Source of the DNA: Verrucomicrobia bacterium S94
GTDB taxonomy: Bacteria; Verrucomicrobiota; Kiritimatiellia; Kiritimatiellales; Pontiellaceae
Reading direction: 5' to 3'
Length of the DNA stretch: 64,000 nt
Assembly: GCA_004299845.1 (NCBI GenBank)
Contig: CP036201.1
Coordinates: 2,232,001-2,296,000, forward strand
Part shown: in pieces, positions 8,952 to 18,638 of the stretch
Numbering within the stretch: position 1 is the stretch's first letter
Layout: each line of letters opens with the position of its first letter
The notes under the pieces: generated by a model
Told to the model about the DNA's origin: nothing
The model's database searches: none
What the model saw: the letters and a program-made list of their open reading frames with translations, nothing else
Made by a program: the position numbers and the translations under genes

Positions 8952-10295
8952 TTAGTAGATCCCCAGCGATTTATAGAGCCGGACCACACTTTTCGCCTGT
9001 TCCGCCTCGGCGGCCGCCAGTGCGGAATCGGCATTATTCGCCGTGCGCTGCGCATCGAGCACATCAAGGAACGAAACCTCGCCCTCGCGAAACAGCATTT
9101 CCGAAAGCTTCAGTGCCCGTGCGGAATTTTCATATGCCTTCTCAAGTGAACCGCGCCGCTCACGGATGCGGGCATAGTCGGTCATGGCACTCTCCACATT
9201 AGCCACCGCCTGCAGCACCGTCTGCCGCATCTGTTCATAGGCCTGCTTTTCACGTGCTTCCGCAGCATCAATCCGTCCTTCAATACGGCCGAAATCAATC
9301 AGGTTGACCGCCCCGTCAACAGCCCCCTGCCAGATTCGGGCGGAATCGAACAGAACGCCGTCAGCAAAACCGAAAAAACCGCTCAGACTGATCGTCGGAT
9401 AGAGCTCCGCCACTGAAACATCGACCAGTGCAGAATCGGCTTCAAGCACCGCAGCGGCGCGGCGGATATCCGGACGTCCGGCCATCACATCAGCCGGAGC
9501 CAGCAGCAAAGCATTAACATCGGCCCCCGGAATCTCCACCCCTGCCTCCCGGTTCAGCTCAGGCATCTCCTGCGGAAGAAGCCCCAGCAGTACAGCCAGC
9601 TGAAGCCGCGCATTTTCCGCCAGCCGCTGAAATTCAGGAATCGACGCACGCGTCGTATTCACCAGACTCTCCGAACGCTCCACATCCAGCCGCGGTGCTT
9701 CACCGTGGGTATGCTGCTGTTCCACCAGCTTCAGCGTATCCTCCTGCGCCTTCAGGTTCTTTTCCGCAATAGCACGCTGTTTTTCGGCGGAGCGGAAATC
9801 GATATACGTGCGGACCACCTCCGCCGCAAGCGAAAGTTCCACCCACTGGAGATCGGCCTCCAGCGCCCGCAGCTGCGCATCCGCCGCATCCAGCGTATTC
9901 CGGTTTCTGCCGAACAGATCAACTTCGTAGGAAGCATCAAAACCTGCCGTATAAAAATTGCCGGTTGATTCCGTAAGTGCCTCACGCTCGCGTCCCGCAT
10001 CCCCACTGATTCCAAAGCCAGGAAAAAGACCGGCTCTGGCCGATCGGCGTATCCCGCGCGCCTCACGAATGCGCGCAGCGGCAATACGCTGCTGCGGACT
10101 GTTGGTCAGCGCGGTTTCCACCAGGTCGGCCAACACCGGATCGTTAAACGAAGTCCACCAGACCGAAAGCTCATTCGTACTCACCGTCGCGGCGGAGACC
10201 TCCCATTTTCCGGGCTGTTTCAGTTCGGGCAGTTCCTGCCGGGTCACACAGCCGGTAAGCAGCAGCGGCAATATCCAAAGTATGTTTAGTTTCAT
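8952..10295 (-). CDS. Outer-membrane efflux lipoprotein (OprM/NodT type)
   Basis: 447 residues, the outer-membrane channel of a tripartite RND pump. It has a lipoprotein signal with lipobox LLTGC near residue 16, followed by two repeats of the outer-membrane efflux domain rich in long alpha helices (AEKNLKAQEDTLKLVEQQHTHGE region, and REKQAYEQMRQTVLQAVANVE later). The start overlaps the end of the inner-membrane pump gene by 4 bases, so the three pump genes are cotranscribed. The substrate is not predictable from sequence. Confidence 0.92.
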   Translation of the reverse strand: MKLNILWILPLLLTGCVTRQELPELKQPGKWEVSAATVSTNELSVWWTSFNDPVLADLVETALTNSPQQRIAAARIREARGIRRSARAGLFPGFGISGDAGREREALTESTGNFYTAGFDASYEVDLFGRNRNTLDAADAQLRALEADLQWVELSLAAEVVRTYIDFRSAEKQRAIAEKNLKAQEDTLKLVEQQHTHGEAPRLDVERSESLVNTTRASIPEFQRLAENARLQLAVLLGLLPQEMPELNREAGVEIPGADVNALLLAPADVMAGRPDIRRAAAVLEADSALVDVSVAELYPTISLSGFFGFADGVLFDSARIWQGAVDGAVNLIDFGRIEGRIDAAEAREKQAYEQMRQTVLQAVANVESAMTDYARIRERRGSLEKAYENSARALKLSEMLFREGEVSFLDVLDAQRTANNADSALAAAEAEQAKSVVRLYKSLGIY

Positions 10296-13200
10296 GCAAT
10301 CCGTTCCTTCTTTTTCGACCGGCGGATCTCGCCCTGCCGTAGCACGATGTAAAAAATCGGGGTAAAAACCAGCCCGAACAGGGTCACGCCGACCATGCCC
10401 GAAAAGACCGCCAGACCGATGGCGCGGCGCATTTCCGAACCGGCCCCTGTACTGAGCATCAGCGGCAGCACCCCGGCGATAAACGAAACGGAGGTCATCA
10501 GAATCGGCCGCAGCCGCATGCGCGAGGCATTGACGGCGGCCTGCACGATGGTCTCTCCCTGCCGCTCCAGCTCGCGGGCAAATTCCACAATCAGGATGGC
10601 GTTTTTACTCGCAAGACCCGCGAGCACAAACAACGCAATCTGCGTGAAGATATTGTTATCCGCCCCGGTGACCCATAACCCGAACATCGCCGAAAGCATA
10701 CTCATCGGAACAATCAGAATCACCGCCAGCGGCATCGTCAGGCTTTCATACTGGGCCGCCAGAATCAGGAAGATCAGCAGCAGGCAGAGGGGAAAAATAT
10801 AGATCGCCGTATTACCGGCCAGCTTTTCCTGATAAGTCATCTCGGTCCAGTCATAATCCATGCCCTGCGGGAGGGTTTCGTCCAGAATCTGCGTGATGGC
10901 ATCCTGCGCCTGTCCCGAAGAATAGCCGGGTGCCGCATTGCCGTTAATATCGGCGGCCAGAAAGGAATTGTAGCGCATTGCTGTTTCGGGCCCGTAGGAT
11001 TCCTGCACATCCACCATCGCCCCGAGCGGCACCATATTGCCGTCCAGATTACGGGTCTGCAGCCGGGCAATATCACCCGGCTGAGAGCGGAAGCGTTTAT
11101 CCGCCTGTGCGATCACCTGATACGTGCGACCGAACTGATTGAAATCATTCACGTAAAGTGACCCCAGATACACCTGCATCGTGCGGAACAATTCATCCAC
11201 CGGCACACCGAGCTGCTCGGCCTTGGTCCGGTCCACCTCCACCATCAGTTGCGGGAAATTAACATTATAACTCGAAAACACCCCGGTCAGCGCCGGATGG
11301 GCATTGGCTTTTTTCAGTACCGCCTGCACCGCGTCGTCCAAAGCCCGGGTGCCCTGATCGGCGCGGTCTTCAATCTGGAGTTTAAAACCGCCCAGTCTAC
11401 CAAGGCCGCGCACGGGCGGCGGCGGGAAGACCGCAATATAGGCTCCGTCGATTTCATTGAACCGCTGTTGCAGTCTGGCGGCAATCGATTTTGCGTCCAG
11501 CCCTTCGTCTTTGCGGTCTTCAAAGTCCTCCAGAGGAATAAATGAAATCCCCGCACCGGGAGAATTCACAAAGCCGTTGATCGACAGCCCCGGGAACATC
11601 ACGGCATGTTTCACACCTTCTTCAGTTTTCATGATCGCATGCATTTCGCGCAGCACATCCTCGGTCCGCTCCAGCGTGGCCCCCGGCGGAAGCACGGCGA
11701 AACTGATCAGATACTGCTTGTCCTGCAAGGGCACAAAACCTTTCGGCACCAGTTTGAACGAGAAGACGGCCAGAACCACAAGCAGAGCGTAGATCACCAT
11801 CGAAACCGTTTTATGCCGGGTCACACCTTTCAGCGTTTTTTCATAGTCCCGCTGATTGCGGTCGAACATCCGGTTGAAACCGCGGAAAAACCAGCCGAAA
11901 GCAAAATCCATAAACCGGGTAAACCGGTCCCGGGGCGCATCCGGCGACCGCAGCAGCAGTGCCGACATGGCCGGGCTTAATGTGAGTGAATTAAACGTGG
12001 AGATGAATGCCGCAATGGCAATGGTCAGTGCAAACTGGCGATAGAACTGACCGGTCAGTCCGCTGATAAACGCAATCGGAATAAATACGCCGGCCAGCAC
12101 CATCGTGGTGGCAATCACAGGACCGGTCACCTCTTTCATTGCTTTAATCGTCGCCTCGCGCGGCGGCAGCCCTGCAGCTACATTCCGGTCGACGTTTTCC
12201 ACCACCACAATTGCATCATCGACGACAATCCCGATGGCCAGAATCAACCCGAACAGCGAGAGGACATTAATCGAAAATCCGAACATCAGCATAAAGGCAA
12301 AGGTTCCGATAATGGAAACCGGAACGGCAAACAGCGGAATGATGGAGACACGCCAGTTCTGCAGAAAGATGATCACCACCAGTGCCACCAGCAGGACCGA
12401 TTGAAACAGACTGCTGATCACCGAGTCGATGGATTTACGAACAAAAACCGTCGGGTCGTAGACAATCGAATAGGTTACACCCTCGGGCATATCTTCCTGC
12501 AGCCGCTCCATCGCGGCGCGTACATCTGCGGAAATCTGCAGCGCATTGGCTCCCGGTGAGGCAAAAATGGGAATAGCCACAGCCTGACTGCCGTCGAGCA
12601 GCGACCTCAGGGAATAGCTCTGGGCATCCAGCTCAATCCGCGCCACATCGTTCAACCGTGTAACCACACCGTCTTCACTGCGTTTGATGATGACCCGGCC
12701 GAACTCCTCTGCCGACTGCAAACGGCCCTTTACATTTACCGGCATCTGCACCTGCACCGAATCGTCGTACGGCGGACCGCCAATCAGTCCGGCCGCCACC
12801 TGCACGTTCTGGCGACGGATGGCATCCACCACTTCAGATGGCGTCATGCCGAGTTCAGCCACCCGGTTCGGATCGAGCCATACGCGCATCGCATAATCCC
12901 CTGCCCCGAATGCACGGACCTCACCAACGCCGCCGATCTTGGCCAGCTCGTCTTTGATGTGCAGGCTGGCATAGTTCCGAAGGTAAAGCATGTCATAGCG
13001 GTCATCCGGCGAGTGCAGATGAATCACCATCGTCAGATCAGGCGAACTCTTCGTGACCGTGACCCCAAGCGAGCGCGTAACATCCGGCAGACGCGGCATC
13101 GCCTGAGTCACCCGGTTCTGTACCAGCTGCTGCGCCAGGTCCGGATCGGTTCCGATGGCAAAGGTCACGCGCAGCGTCAACGAACCGTCGGAAGTCGCGA

Positions 13201-13447
13201 GCGAATTCATGTACAGCATGTTTTCAACGCCGTTGATCTGCTCCTCGAGCGGCGTCGCCACCGTTTCGGCAATTTCTGTAGGGTTCGCCCCCGGGAACGA
13301 GGCATTCACCACCACCGACGGCGGCGTGACTTCCGGATATTCCGCCACGGGCAGTTTGAACATGGCGAGCAGGCCGCCGATTAAAACAAGCAGGGAAAGA
13401 ACCGATGCAAAAATCGGACGGTCTACAAAATAACGGGAAAGATTCAT
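10292..13447 (-). CDS. RND efflux transporter, HAE1 family (AcrB/MexB-like)
   Basis: 1051-residue inner-membrane proton/drug antiporter. It opens MNLSRYFVDRPIFASVLSLL, typical of AcrB. The fourth transmembrane helix carries the paired aspartates in GIVVDDAIVVVENV (about residue 405-410), and helix ten carries GLASKNAILIVEFA with the conserved lysine. Twelve helices and two large periplasmic loops are expected from length and pattern. It is flanked by the adaptor gene (35-base gap) and the channel gene (4-base overlap). A TetR-type palindrome upstream of the operon suggests control by the TetR protein at 21279. Confidence 0.95.
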   Translation of the reverse strand: MNLSRYFVDRPIFASVLSLLVLIGGLLAMFKLPVAEYPEVTPPSVVVNASFPGANPTEIAETVATPLEEQINGVENMLYMNSLATSDGSLTLRVTFAIGTDPDLAQQLVQNRVTQAMPRLPDVTRSLGVTVTKSSPDLTMVIHLHSPDDRYDMLYLRNYASLHIKDELAKIGGVGEVRAFGAGDYAMRVWLDPNRVAELGMTPSEVVDAIRRQNVQVAAGLIGGPPYDDSVQVQMPVNVKGRLQSAEEFGRVIIKRSEDGVVTRLNDVARIELDAQSYSLRSLLDGSQAVAIPIFASPGANALQISADVRAAMERLQEDMPEGVTYSIVYDPTVFVRKSIDSVISSLFQSVLLVALVVIIFLQNWRVSIIPLFAVPVSIIGTFAFMLMFGFSINVLSLFGLILAIGIVVDDAIVVVENVDRNVAAGLPPREATIKAMKEVTGPVIATTMVLAGVFIPIAFISGLTGQFYRQFALTIAIAAFISTFNSLTLSPAMSALLLRSPDAPRDRFTRFMDFAFGWFFRGFNRMFDRNQRDYEKTLKGVTRHKTVSMVIYALLVVLAVFSFKLVPKGFVPLQDKQYLISFAVLPPGATLERTEDVLREMHAIMKTEEGVKHAVMFPGLSINGFVNSPGAGISFIPLEDFEDRKDEGLDAKSIAARLQQRFNEIDGAYIAVFPPPPVRGLGRLGGFKLQIEDRADQGTRALDDAVQAVLKKANAHPALTGVFSSYNVNFPQLMVEVDRTKAEQLGVPVDELFRTMQVYLGSLYVNDFNQFGRTYQVIAQADKRFRSQPGDIARLQTRNLDGNMVPLGAMVDVQESYGPETAMRYNSFLAADINGNAAPGYSSGQAQDAITQILDETLPQGMDYDWTEMTYQEKLAGNTAIYIFPLCLLLIFLILAAQYESLTMPLAVILIVPMSMLSAMFGLWVTGADNNIFTQIALFVLAGLASKNAILIVEFARELERQGETIVQAAVNASRMRLRPILMTSVSFIAGVLPLMLSTGAGSEMRRAIGLAVFSGMVGVTLFGLVFTPIFYIVLRQGEIRRSKKKERIA

Positions 13448-13482
13448 GAATTAATCCTGGTTAATGCGATGCAGCGGCCGGG

Positions 13483-14709
13483 TCAGTTACTGACCGAAAG
13501 CCTGCGGTCGGTATCGGCGGTCAGTTCCGCCGTTTTAATTCTGGGTTCAACGGGCATGCCCGGACGGATACGCATCAGTCCGGCGGTGATGACCATTTCG
13601 CCTTCTTCCAGCCCGCTTTCAATCACACGGCGGCCGGCAATATGTTCTCCCAGAATAACCTCCCGGTATTCCGCAACGTTGTCCTGATTCACCACATAGA
13701 CATACTTACGGCTCTGATTGGTTCCGATCGCCTTTTCATTCAGCAGAATATGCTCCTGCTTTTCCGGTGACCCCAGGTTCACGCGGACAAACATCCCCGG
13801 AACCAGCTCAGCATTTTCATTCGGAAAAAAGGCGCGGCCGCGAATCGTGCCTGAGGAAGCATCAATCTGATTATCCAGACTGTGGACGAAACCTTCATAA
13901 CGGTTCTGCCCGGCCCCGATAGTAATCTCTACCGGAATGTTGATCTCTCGGTTCCGAATCCCTGTGGCAATGTGGATATGGTCCATATAGGTTTTTTCAT
14001 CGACCTCAAATTCAGCATAAATGCCCTCATCAGAAACCAGTGTCGTCAGCAACGGCGCGGTCGGCCCTGCAGAGACCAGATTGCCCAGCGTAATTTCGGC
14101 GCGGCTGAGTCGGCCGGAAAAAGGGGCCTTGATATAGGCATAGTCCAGGTTAAGACGGGCCTGCTCCAGACGGGCTTCAGCTGCCAGGACCGCCGCTTTG
14201 GTCAATTGCGCATTGCTGGCGCGTTCGTCATACAACCGCTGTGCGATTGCAGATTCCTTAATCAACGCTTCCGCCCGCTCCAGCAGGGTCTGCGCAAGTT
14301 CACTCTGGGCCCGGGCCGATGAAAGCTCCGCTTCCGCCTGCTGCACGGCCGCCGCATAGGGACGCGGATCGATGACAAAAAGAACATCACCCTTTTCCAC
14401 CCGCTGTCCGTCCGTAAAACGGATTTCTGTTACAGCCCCGCTGACCTGCGGGCGGATTTCCGCGCGGTCTACCGCCGCCAGACGACCGGAAAATTCACGC
14501 CACGTCCGCGTCAGTGTTTTCGTCACAAGGCCCACCTCAACCTCCCGGGCCGGTGGTACGGCGACCGGTGCTTCCGTATCTGCCTGCGCCTGCCGCGCGG
14601 CGAAAAAGATGCCCCCAACCACCAGAATACCAAAGACGGCCAATGAAATAACAACTGGCTTACGCCGAGATGCTGCCACCGCCTGCTCTTCTTTTTCAGT
14701 CATGCTCAT
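13483..14709 (-). CDS. RND efflux periplasmic adaptor (AcrA/MexA-like)
   Basis: 408 residues. A cytosolic stub precedes one N-terminal membrane anchor (VVISLAVFGILVVGGIFFAA), then a biotinyl-lipoyl-like half (VSGAVTEIRFTDGQRVEKGDVLFVID), a long alpha hairpin (about 110-165), the second lipoyl half (AYIKAPFSGRLSRAEITLGNLV), and beta-barrel and membrane-proximal domains. It links pump and outer-membrane channel. It is first in the operon. An in-frame ATG two codons later is an equally possible start. Upstream DNA 14710-14894 contains the near-palindrome at 14781-14796. Confidence 0.93.
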   Translation of the reverse strand: MSMTEKEEQAVAASRRKPVVISLAVFGILVVGGIFFAARQAQADTEAPVAVPPAREVEVGLVTKTLTRTWREFSGRLAAVDRAEIRPQVSGAVTEIRFTDGQRVEKGDVLFVIDPRPYAAAVQQAEAELSSARAQSELAQTLLERAEALIKESAIAQRLYDERASNAQLTKAAVLAAEARLEQARLNLDYAYIKAPFSGRLSRAEITLGNLVSAGPTAPLLTTLVSDEGIYAEFEVDEKTYMDHIHIATGIRNREINIPVEITIGAGQNRYEGFVHSLDNQIDASSGTIRGRAFFPNENAELVPGMFVRVNLGSPEKQEHILLNEKAIGTNQSRKYVYVVNQDNVAEYREVILGEHIAGRRVIESGLEEGEMVITAGLMRIRPGMPVEPRIKTAELTADTDRRLSVSN

Positions 14710-14780
14710 TTTCAGTCTCCGTTAAAAAAATTTCCCTAACAAGGGTTTTGTCATCTGTTGGGTGTGGCTTTTAGTTTTTC

Positions 14781-14796
14781 TTGAAGGACCATTCAA
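14781..14796. promoter_or_regulatory. Putative TetR-family operator before RND operon
   Basis: TTGAAGGACCATTCAA matches 13 of 16 bases of the ideal palindrome TTGAATGATCATTCAA seen near tetR at 21107-21146. It lies about 70 bases before the first pump gene, where a repressor would block transcription. Assignment is by similarity to those sites only. Confidence 0.5.
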
Positions 14797-14894
14797 GTTC
14801 TATTTATAAGTCATTTTGGACCGCATCGGTCTGAAAACATTCAGATTAAGTTTCTACACCCTGATAAAACGTAAGATACGCAAGGGTCAGCACG

Positions 14895-15542
14895 TTAAAA
14901 CTGCCCCCTGAAATCATCCAGTATATCGCCATATACGGAAGCCGGCTGTGCACCGTTGAGTACGACCGCCTGATTAAAGATCATGGTGGGCACGCCGGAA
15001 ACGCCCCGTTCAACCCAGAATTTCTCCTGCCCGCGAATTCGCTGTCGGATCTCATCATCCCGCAAGACCCGCAAGGCCTCACCGGCATTGAAATCCAGTT
15101 GCTCCAGCTCACCCTTCAGCACTTCCCGGTCGGCGATATCTTTATACTCCGAAAAATAGGCGGCAAACAGACGCCTCTGCAACTCCGTCTGACGCCCCTG
15201 CCCTTTTGCATAATCGAGCAGGATATGGGCATCCCGCGTATTGACAATGTTCATGTCATCGAAAAAGCGGAACGTAAAATCCAGCTCAGCCCCGCGTTCG
15301 GCCAGCTCCGCACGAAAGCGATGTCCCTGCTCCGGGACCGACCCATATTTCCGTGCCATGTGCACCAACAGATTTTCCCCTTCGGGCGGCATGTCGGGGT
15401 TTAGCTCAAACGGATGCCATTCAAATTGAACCGCCTTTTCCATGCCCCGATCCGCAATCGCTTTTTCCAATCGCCGGAAACCGATCACACACCACGGACA
15501 GACCACATCCGAAAGAATATCCACTTTAATTGCTGCACACAT
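14895..15542 (-). CDS. DsbA-family oxidoreductase, FrnE-like
   Basis: 215-residue thioredoxin-fold protein with the active-site CPWC near residue 15 (DVVCPWCVIG) and the later cis-proline loop SGVPTMIF. No signal peptide is visible, so it is probably cytosolic, as is usual for FrnE-like proteins, which have been linked to oxidative-stress tolerance. It is the last gene of a seven-gene minus-strand series and starts 6 bases after the preceding stop. Substrate is unknown. Confidence 0.85.
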   Translation of the reverse strand: MCAAIKVDILSDVVCPWCVIGFRRLEKAIADRGMEKAVQFEWHPFELNPDMPPEGENLLVHMARKYGSVPEQGHRFRAELAERGAELDFTFRFFDDMNIVNTRDAHILLDYAKGQGRQTELQRRLFAAYFSEYKDIADREVLKGELEQLDFNAGEALRVLRDDEIRQRIRGQEKFWVERGVSGVPTMIFNQAVVLNGAQPASVYGDILDDFRGQF

Positions 15543-15548
15543 ACTGTT

Positions 15549-16592
15549 TCAGATCCAGGAAGGGTCCGCAACGCGGATAACGAGCTTCCCGTTATTCCGG
15601 CCTTCCAGCAGCCCGATAAACGCTTCCGGGGCATGCTCAAGCCCATCAATCATATCCTCGCGAACCTTGATCTTACCGGCCTTAACCCATTCGGTCATTT
15701 CGGCGGCAAATTCGGGGTAGCGCGGAGCGTAGTCATCAAAAATTATGAAGCCCTGCATTTTTATGCGCTTGATCAGAAGCGTTTTCGTCAGCAACGGCAG
15801 ACGGTTCGGACCGGGTGGCAGTTCGGTATCGTTGTAATGGGCAATCAGGCCGCAAAGCGGAACGCGTGCTTTCGTATTGAGTAACGGAAGAACGGCATCA
15901 AAAACTCTGCCGCCGACATTTTCAAAATAGACATCGATCCCGTCCGGACAGACTGCGGCAAGCTGTTCGTTCAAATCGTCAGCGCGATGATCGATACACG
16001 CGTCAAATCCGAGTTCTTCAACAGCGATGCTGCACTTTTCAGCGCCGCCGGCAATGCCGACCACACGGCAGCCCTTGAGTTTGGCAATCTGTCCGACGAC
16101 CGATCCAACCGCACCGGTGGCAGCAGCCACAGCCACGGTTTCGCCGGGCTGCGGCCGTCCGATATCGAGCAGCCCCATATAGGCGGTGAACCCCGGCATG
16201 CCCAGCATACCGAGCGCCAGCGACGGGCGCTCCATCCCCGAATCGAGCTTCATCAGCCCGGTACCGTCCGAAACAGCATAGTCCTGCCAGCCGCTGTAAC
16301 CGAGCACGAGATCGCCCTCACTATAATCCGGATGCCGGGACTGCTCCACACGGCTGACCGTACCGCCGATCATGACGGCATTGAGCTCAACCGGCGGCGC
16401 ATAAGACGGCCCTTCGCTCATCCGGCCGCGCATGTAGGGATCCAGCGACAGATAAAGGGTGCGCAACAGCACCTCCCCTTTTCCAGGCATTGGAACTTCT
16501 GTTTCTTCCAAACGAAAGTCCGTCGGTTTGGGGGCACCATGGGGGCGGGCATTCAAGAGAATCCGGCGGTTGGATGTTTTGCTTTGTGTCAT
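15549..16592 (-). CDS. NADPH-dependent enone/alkenal reductase (CurA-like MDR)
   Basis: 347 residues of the zinc-free medium-chain dehydrogenase family. Features are LSLDPYMRGRM near residue 50, the nucleotide loop AATGAVGSVVGQIAKLKG (about 155-172) and YFENVGG, all typical of leukotriene B4 dehydrogenase/CurA-type enzymes that reduce alpha,beta-unsaturated carbonyls. It lies between an aldehyde reductase-like gene and an FrnE-like gene, which supports a role in electrophile detoxification. The physiological substrate is not known. Confidence 0.88.
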   Translation of the reverse strand: MTQSKTSNRRILLNARPHGAPKPTDFRLEETEVPMPGKGEVLLRTLYLSLDPYMRGRMSEGPSYAPPVELNAVMIGGTVSRVEQSRHPDYSEGDLVLGYSGWQDYAVSDGTGLMKLDSGMERPSLALGMLGMPGFTAYMGLLDIGRPQPGETVAVAAATGAVGSVVGQIAKLKGCRVVGIAGGAEKCSIAVEELGFDACIDHRADDLNEQLAAVCPDGIDVYFENVGGRVFDAVLPLLNTKARVPLCGLIAHYNDTELPPGPNRLPLLTKTLLIKRIKMQGFIIFDDYAPRYPEFAAEMTEWVKAGKIKVREDMIDGLEHAPEAFIGLLEGRNNGKLVIRVADPSWI

Positions 16593-16612
16593 AATAGATT
16601 TTCCCCGATCGG

Positions 16613-17776
16613 TTATGCTTTCAGGCTGCGCTGGAGAATCCGCCGGCTGACGGCAGGTGTAATGTCCTGCTGTTCGCCCAGCGAAGTCATGCCGTGCGCT
16701 TCCAGCTGTTCAACAACAGCATCAATCGCCTCTTCACCGAGATCATATGCACCCAGATGCGTAGAAAGTCCTAAGCCTTCAAAAAAAGCTTCTGTTTTTA
16801 CGATGGCTTCATCGATGCGGGCGTCGGCATCGCCTTCATTGATATGCCATACCCGTTCGGCAAACTGCAGCAGTTTTTCCGCTTTGGCAGCGCGCTGTTC
16901 GCGCAGCAGCGACGGAAGAACAACCGCCAGCGTCCGGGCGTGATCGATACCGTACAATGCGGTCAGCTCGTGACCGATCATATGCGTGGCCCAGTCCTGC
17001 GGCACGCCGGCGCCGATCATGCCGTTCAGCGCCCAGGTGGTGGTCCACATAAAATTGGCTCGTACCGTGTAGTCATTCTCACCCTCTTTAACCTGCGGAG
17101 CCAGTTCGACCAAAGTCTGCAGCAGCCCTTCAGCAAAACGATCCTGCACCATGGCCCCGGCGGGCCGGGTCAGATACTGCTCCACAATATGTACAAACGC
17201 ATCTGCCACCCCGTTAGATAGCTGCCGCTGCGGCAGCGTGTAGGTTTTGGTCGGATCCAGCACGGAGAACTGCGGAAACACATGCGGACTCATAAAAGCC
17301 AGTTTGGCATGAAGTGCCGCCCGGGTAACTACCGCTCCGTGATTCATTTCCGAACCGGTGGCAGGCAGGGTCAGCACAGTACCGAAAGGCATAGCCGAAT
17401 GCACGTTGGCGCCGTGCTCGGTCAGAATGCTCCAGGGATCGCCTTCAAACGGAATGGCCGCAGCCACAAATTTGGTGCCGTCAATCACGGAACCGCCACC
17501 GACCGCCAGCAGAAAATCGACACGCTCCGCCCGGGCGGTTTCCACAGCCCGCATCAGGGTCTCAAACTGCGGGTTTGCCTCAATGCCGCCGAACTCGACT
17601 GCAGGACGCCCTTCCAGTGCCTGGCGCACTTCGTCGAGCGTACCGGTACGCCGTGCGCTCTCGCCGCCGTAAAGTACCATCACGCGGGCGTCACCCGGAA
17701 TATGTTCATCGATCGAAGCCGTGCGGTTTTCCCCGAAAAGAATCCGGGTCGGGTTGTAAAAGTCAAAATGATTCAT
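16613..17776 (-). CDS. Iron-containing alcohol dehydrogenase, YqhD-like
   Basis: 387 residues with the YqhD-style opening FDFYNPTRILFGE, the nucleotide motif GGGSVIDGTKF (about 93-103), and metal-ligand segments GVADAFVHIVEQYLT (Asp, His) and HMIGHELTALYGIDHA (two His). YqhD enzymes are NADPH-dependent reductases of short aldehydes produced by lipid peroxidation or sugar breakdown. The start overlaps the dehalogenase gene by 14 bases and has AAGGA before it, so the genes are translationally coupled. Confidence 0.92.
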   Translation of the reverse strand: MNHFDFYNPTRILFGENRTASIDEHIPGDARVMVLYGGESARRTGTLDEVRQALEGRPAVEFGGIEANPQFETLMRAVETARAERVDFLLAVGGGSVIDGTKFVAAAIPFEGDPWSILTEHGANVHSAMPFGTVLTLPATGSEMNHGAVVTRAALHAKLAFMSPHVFPQFSVLDPTKTYTLPQRQLSNGVADAFVHIVEQYLTRPAGAMVQDRFAEGLLQTLVELAPQVKEGENDYTVRANFMWTTTWALNGMIGAGVPQDWATHMIGHELTALYGIDHARTLAVVLPSLLREQRAAKAEKLLQFAERVWHINEGDADARIDEAIVKTEAFFEGLGLSTHLGAYDLGEEAIDAVVEQLEAHGMTSLGEQQDITPAVSRRILQRSLKA

Positions 17777-18577
17777 AAGTTTTTCCTTTCGTTGAAGAGG
17801 TGTTCAGGAGGATAGACGCGAGTTCAGACAGATTGTTCACGACATAATCCGGCCGCGCGGCATTCGGATAAAGGGTCTTTCCCGGCCGCGCGATAAAAGC
17901 GGTCTGCAGGCCGACGTTATCCGCACCCGCCAGATCCCAGGCATGCGCGGCCACCATCAGCACGTCTTCCGGTTGCAGGCCGAGATCGTCGAGCACCATA
18001 CGATACGTATCCGGATGGGGTTTATATTTCCGGAGCGCCTCAACGGTGTAGAGCGCGTCAAATTGATCGACTAAGCCGGCTTTGGTTAATTTGGTTCGTG
18101 CTCCGGCATCATTGGAGTTGGTCAGTGTGACCAGTTTAAACCGCCCGTCCTGCTTGAGCGCCTTCAATCCTTCCAGCACATCCGGATGCGGCGGCAGCGA
18201 ACGGAGCGGCGGAATGATGGCCTCCCGGGCTTCATCAACCGTCATTTCTATGTCCTGGGTTTCAGCCACCATCATCAGCGCAGCCGTCCCGATTTCTCCA
18301 AAACTGTGATAGCTATCCGACAACGTTTCCACCAGTGAATAGTGCAGCATCGTTGAAAACCAGAGCGGCAGCAGATCCTCCCGGCCGCCGAGGGCTTCAC
18401 CCACCGATTTCTTCAGCGGATCCAGGCTCAGCAGCGTTTCGTTAACATCAAAAATAATAACCTTGGGGGCGGCATACTGTTCTCCTGATTTTCCGGGGTT
18501 ATCTGAGCACGGGCAACGGTTAATGCGGCGGCCAAAAAGACACCGGCAAAACCTGGGTTTAATCGTGAGTAAATCAT
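17763..18577 (-). pseudogene. Exported haloacid dehalogenase (HAD type II), single-base frameshift
   Basis: From an ATG at 18577, preceded by a strong AGGAGAT site, the frame encodes a signal peptide (PGFAGVFLAAALTVARA) and then stops. The HAD domain continues in another frame, with motif I FDVNETLL, motif II LTNSN, the lysine in RKYKPHPDTY and motif IV VAAHAWDLAGADN. Adding one base to the five-G run at 18465-18469 (plus strand) joins both parts into a 271-residue protein. No ATG, GTG or TTG in the HAD frame would include motif I. So this is a recent pseudogene, a phase-variable gene, or a homopolymer sequencing error. The last is plausible because all catalytic motifs are intact. Confidence 0.8.
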
Positions 18578-18638
18578 TTTTATCTCCTGCTTACTTCATA
18601 TAAGTTTCCCGGCCGTACTGATGCCGGGGTTATTCTTT

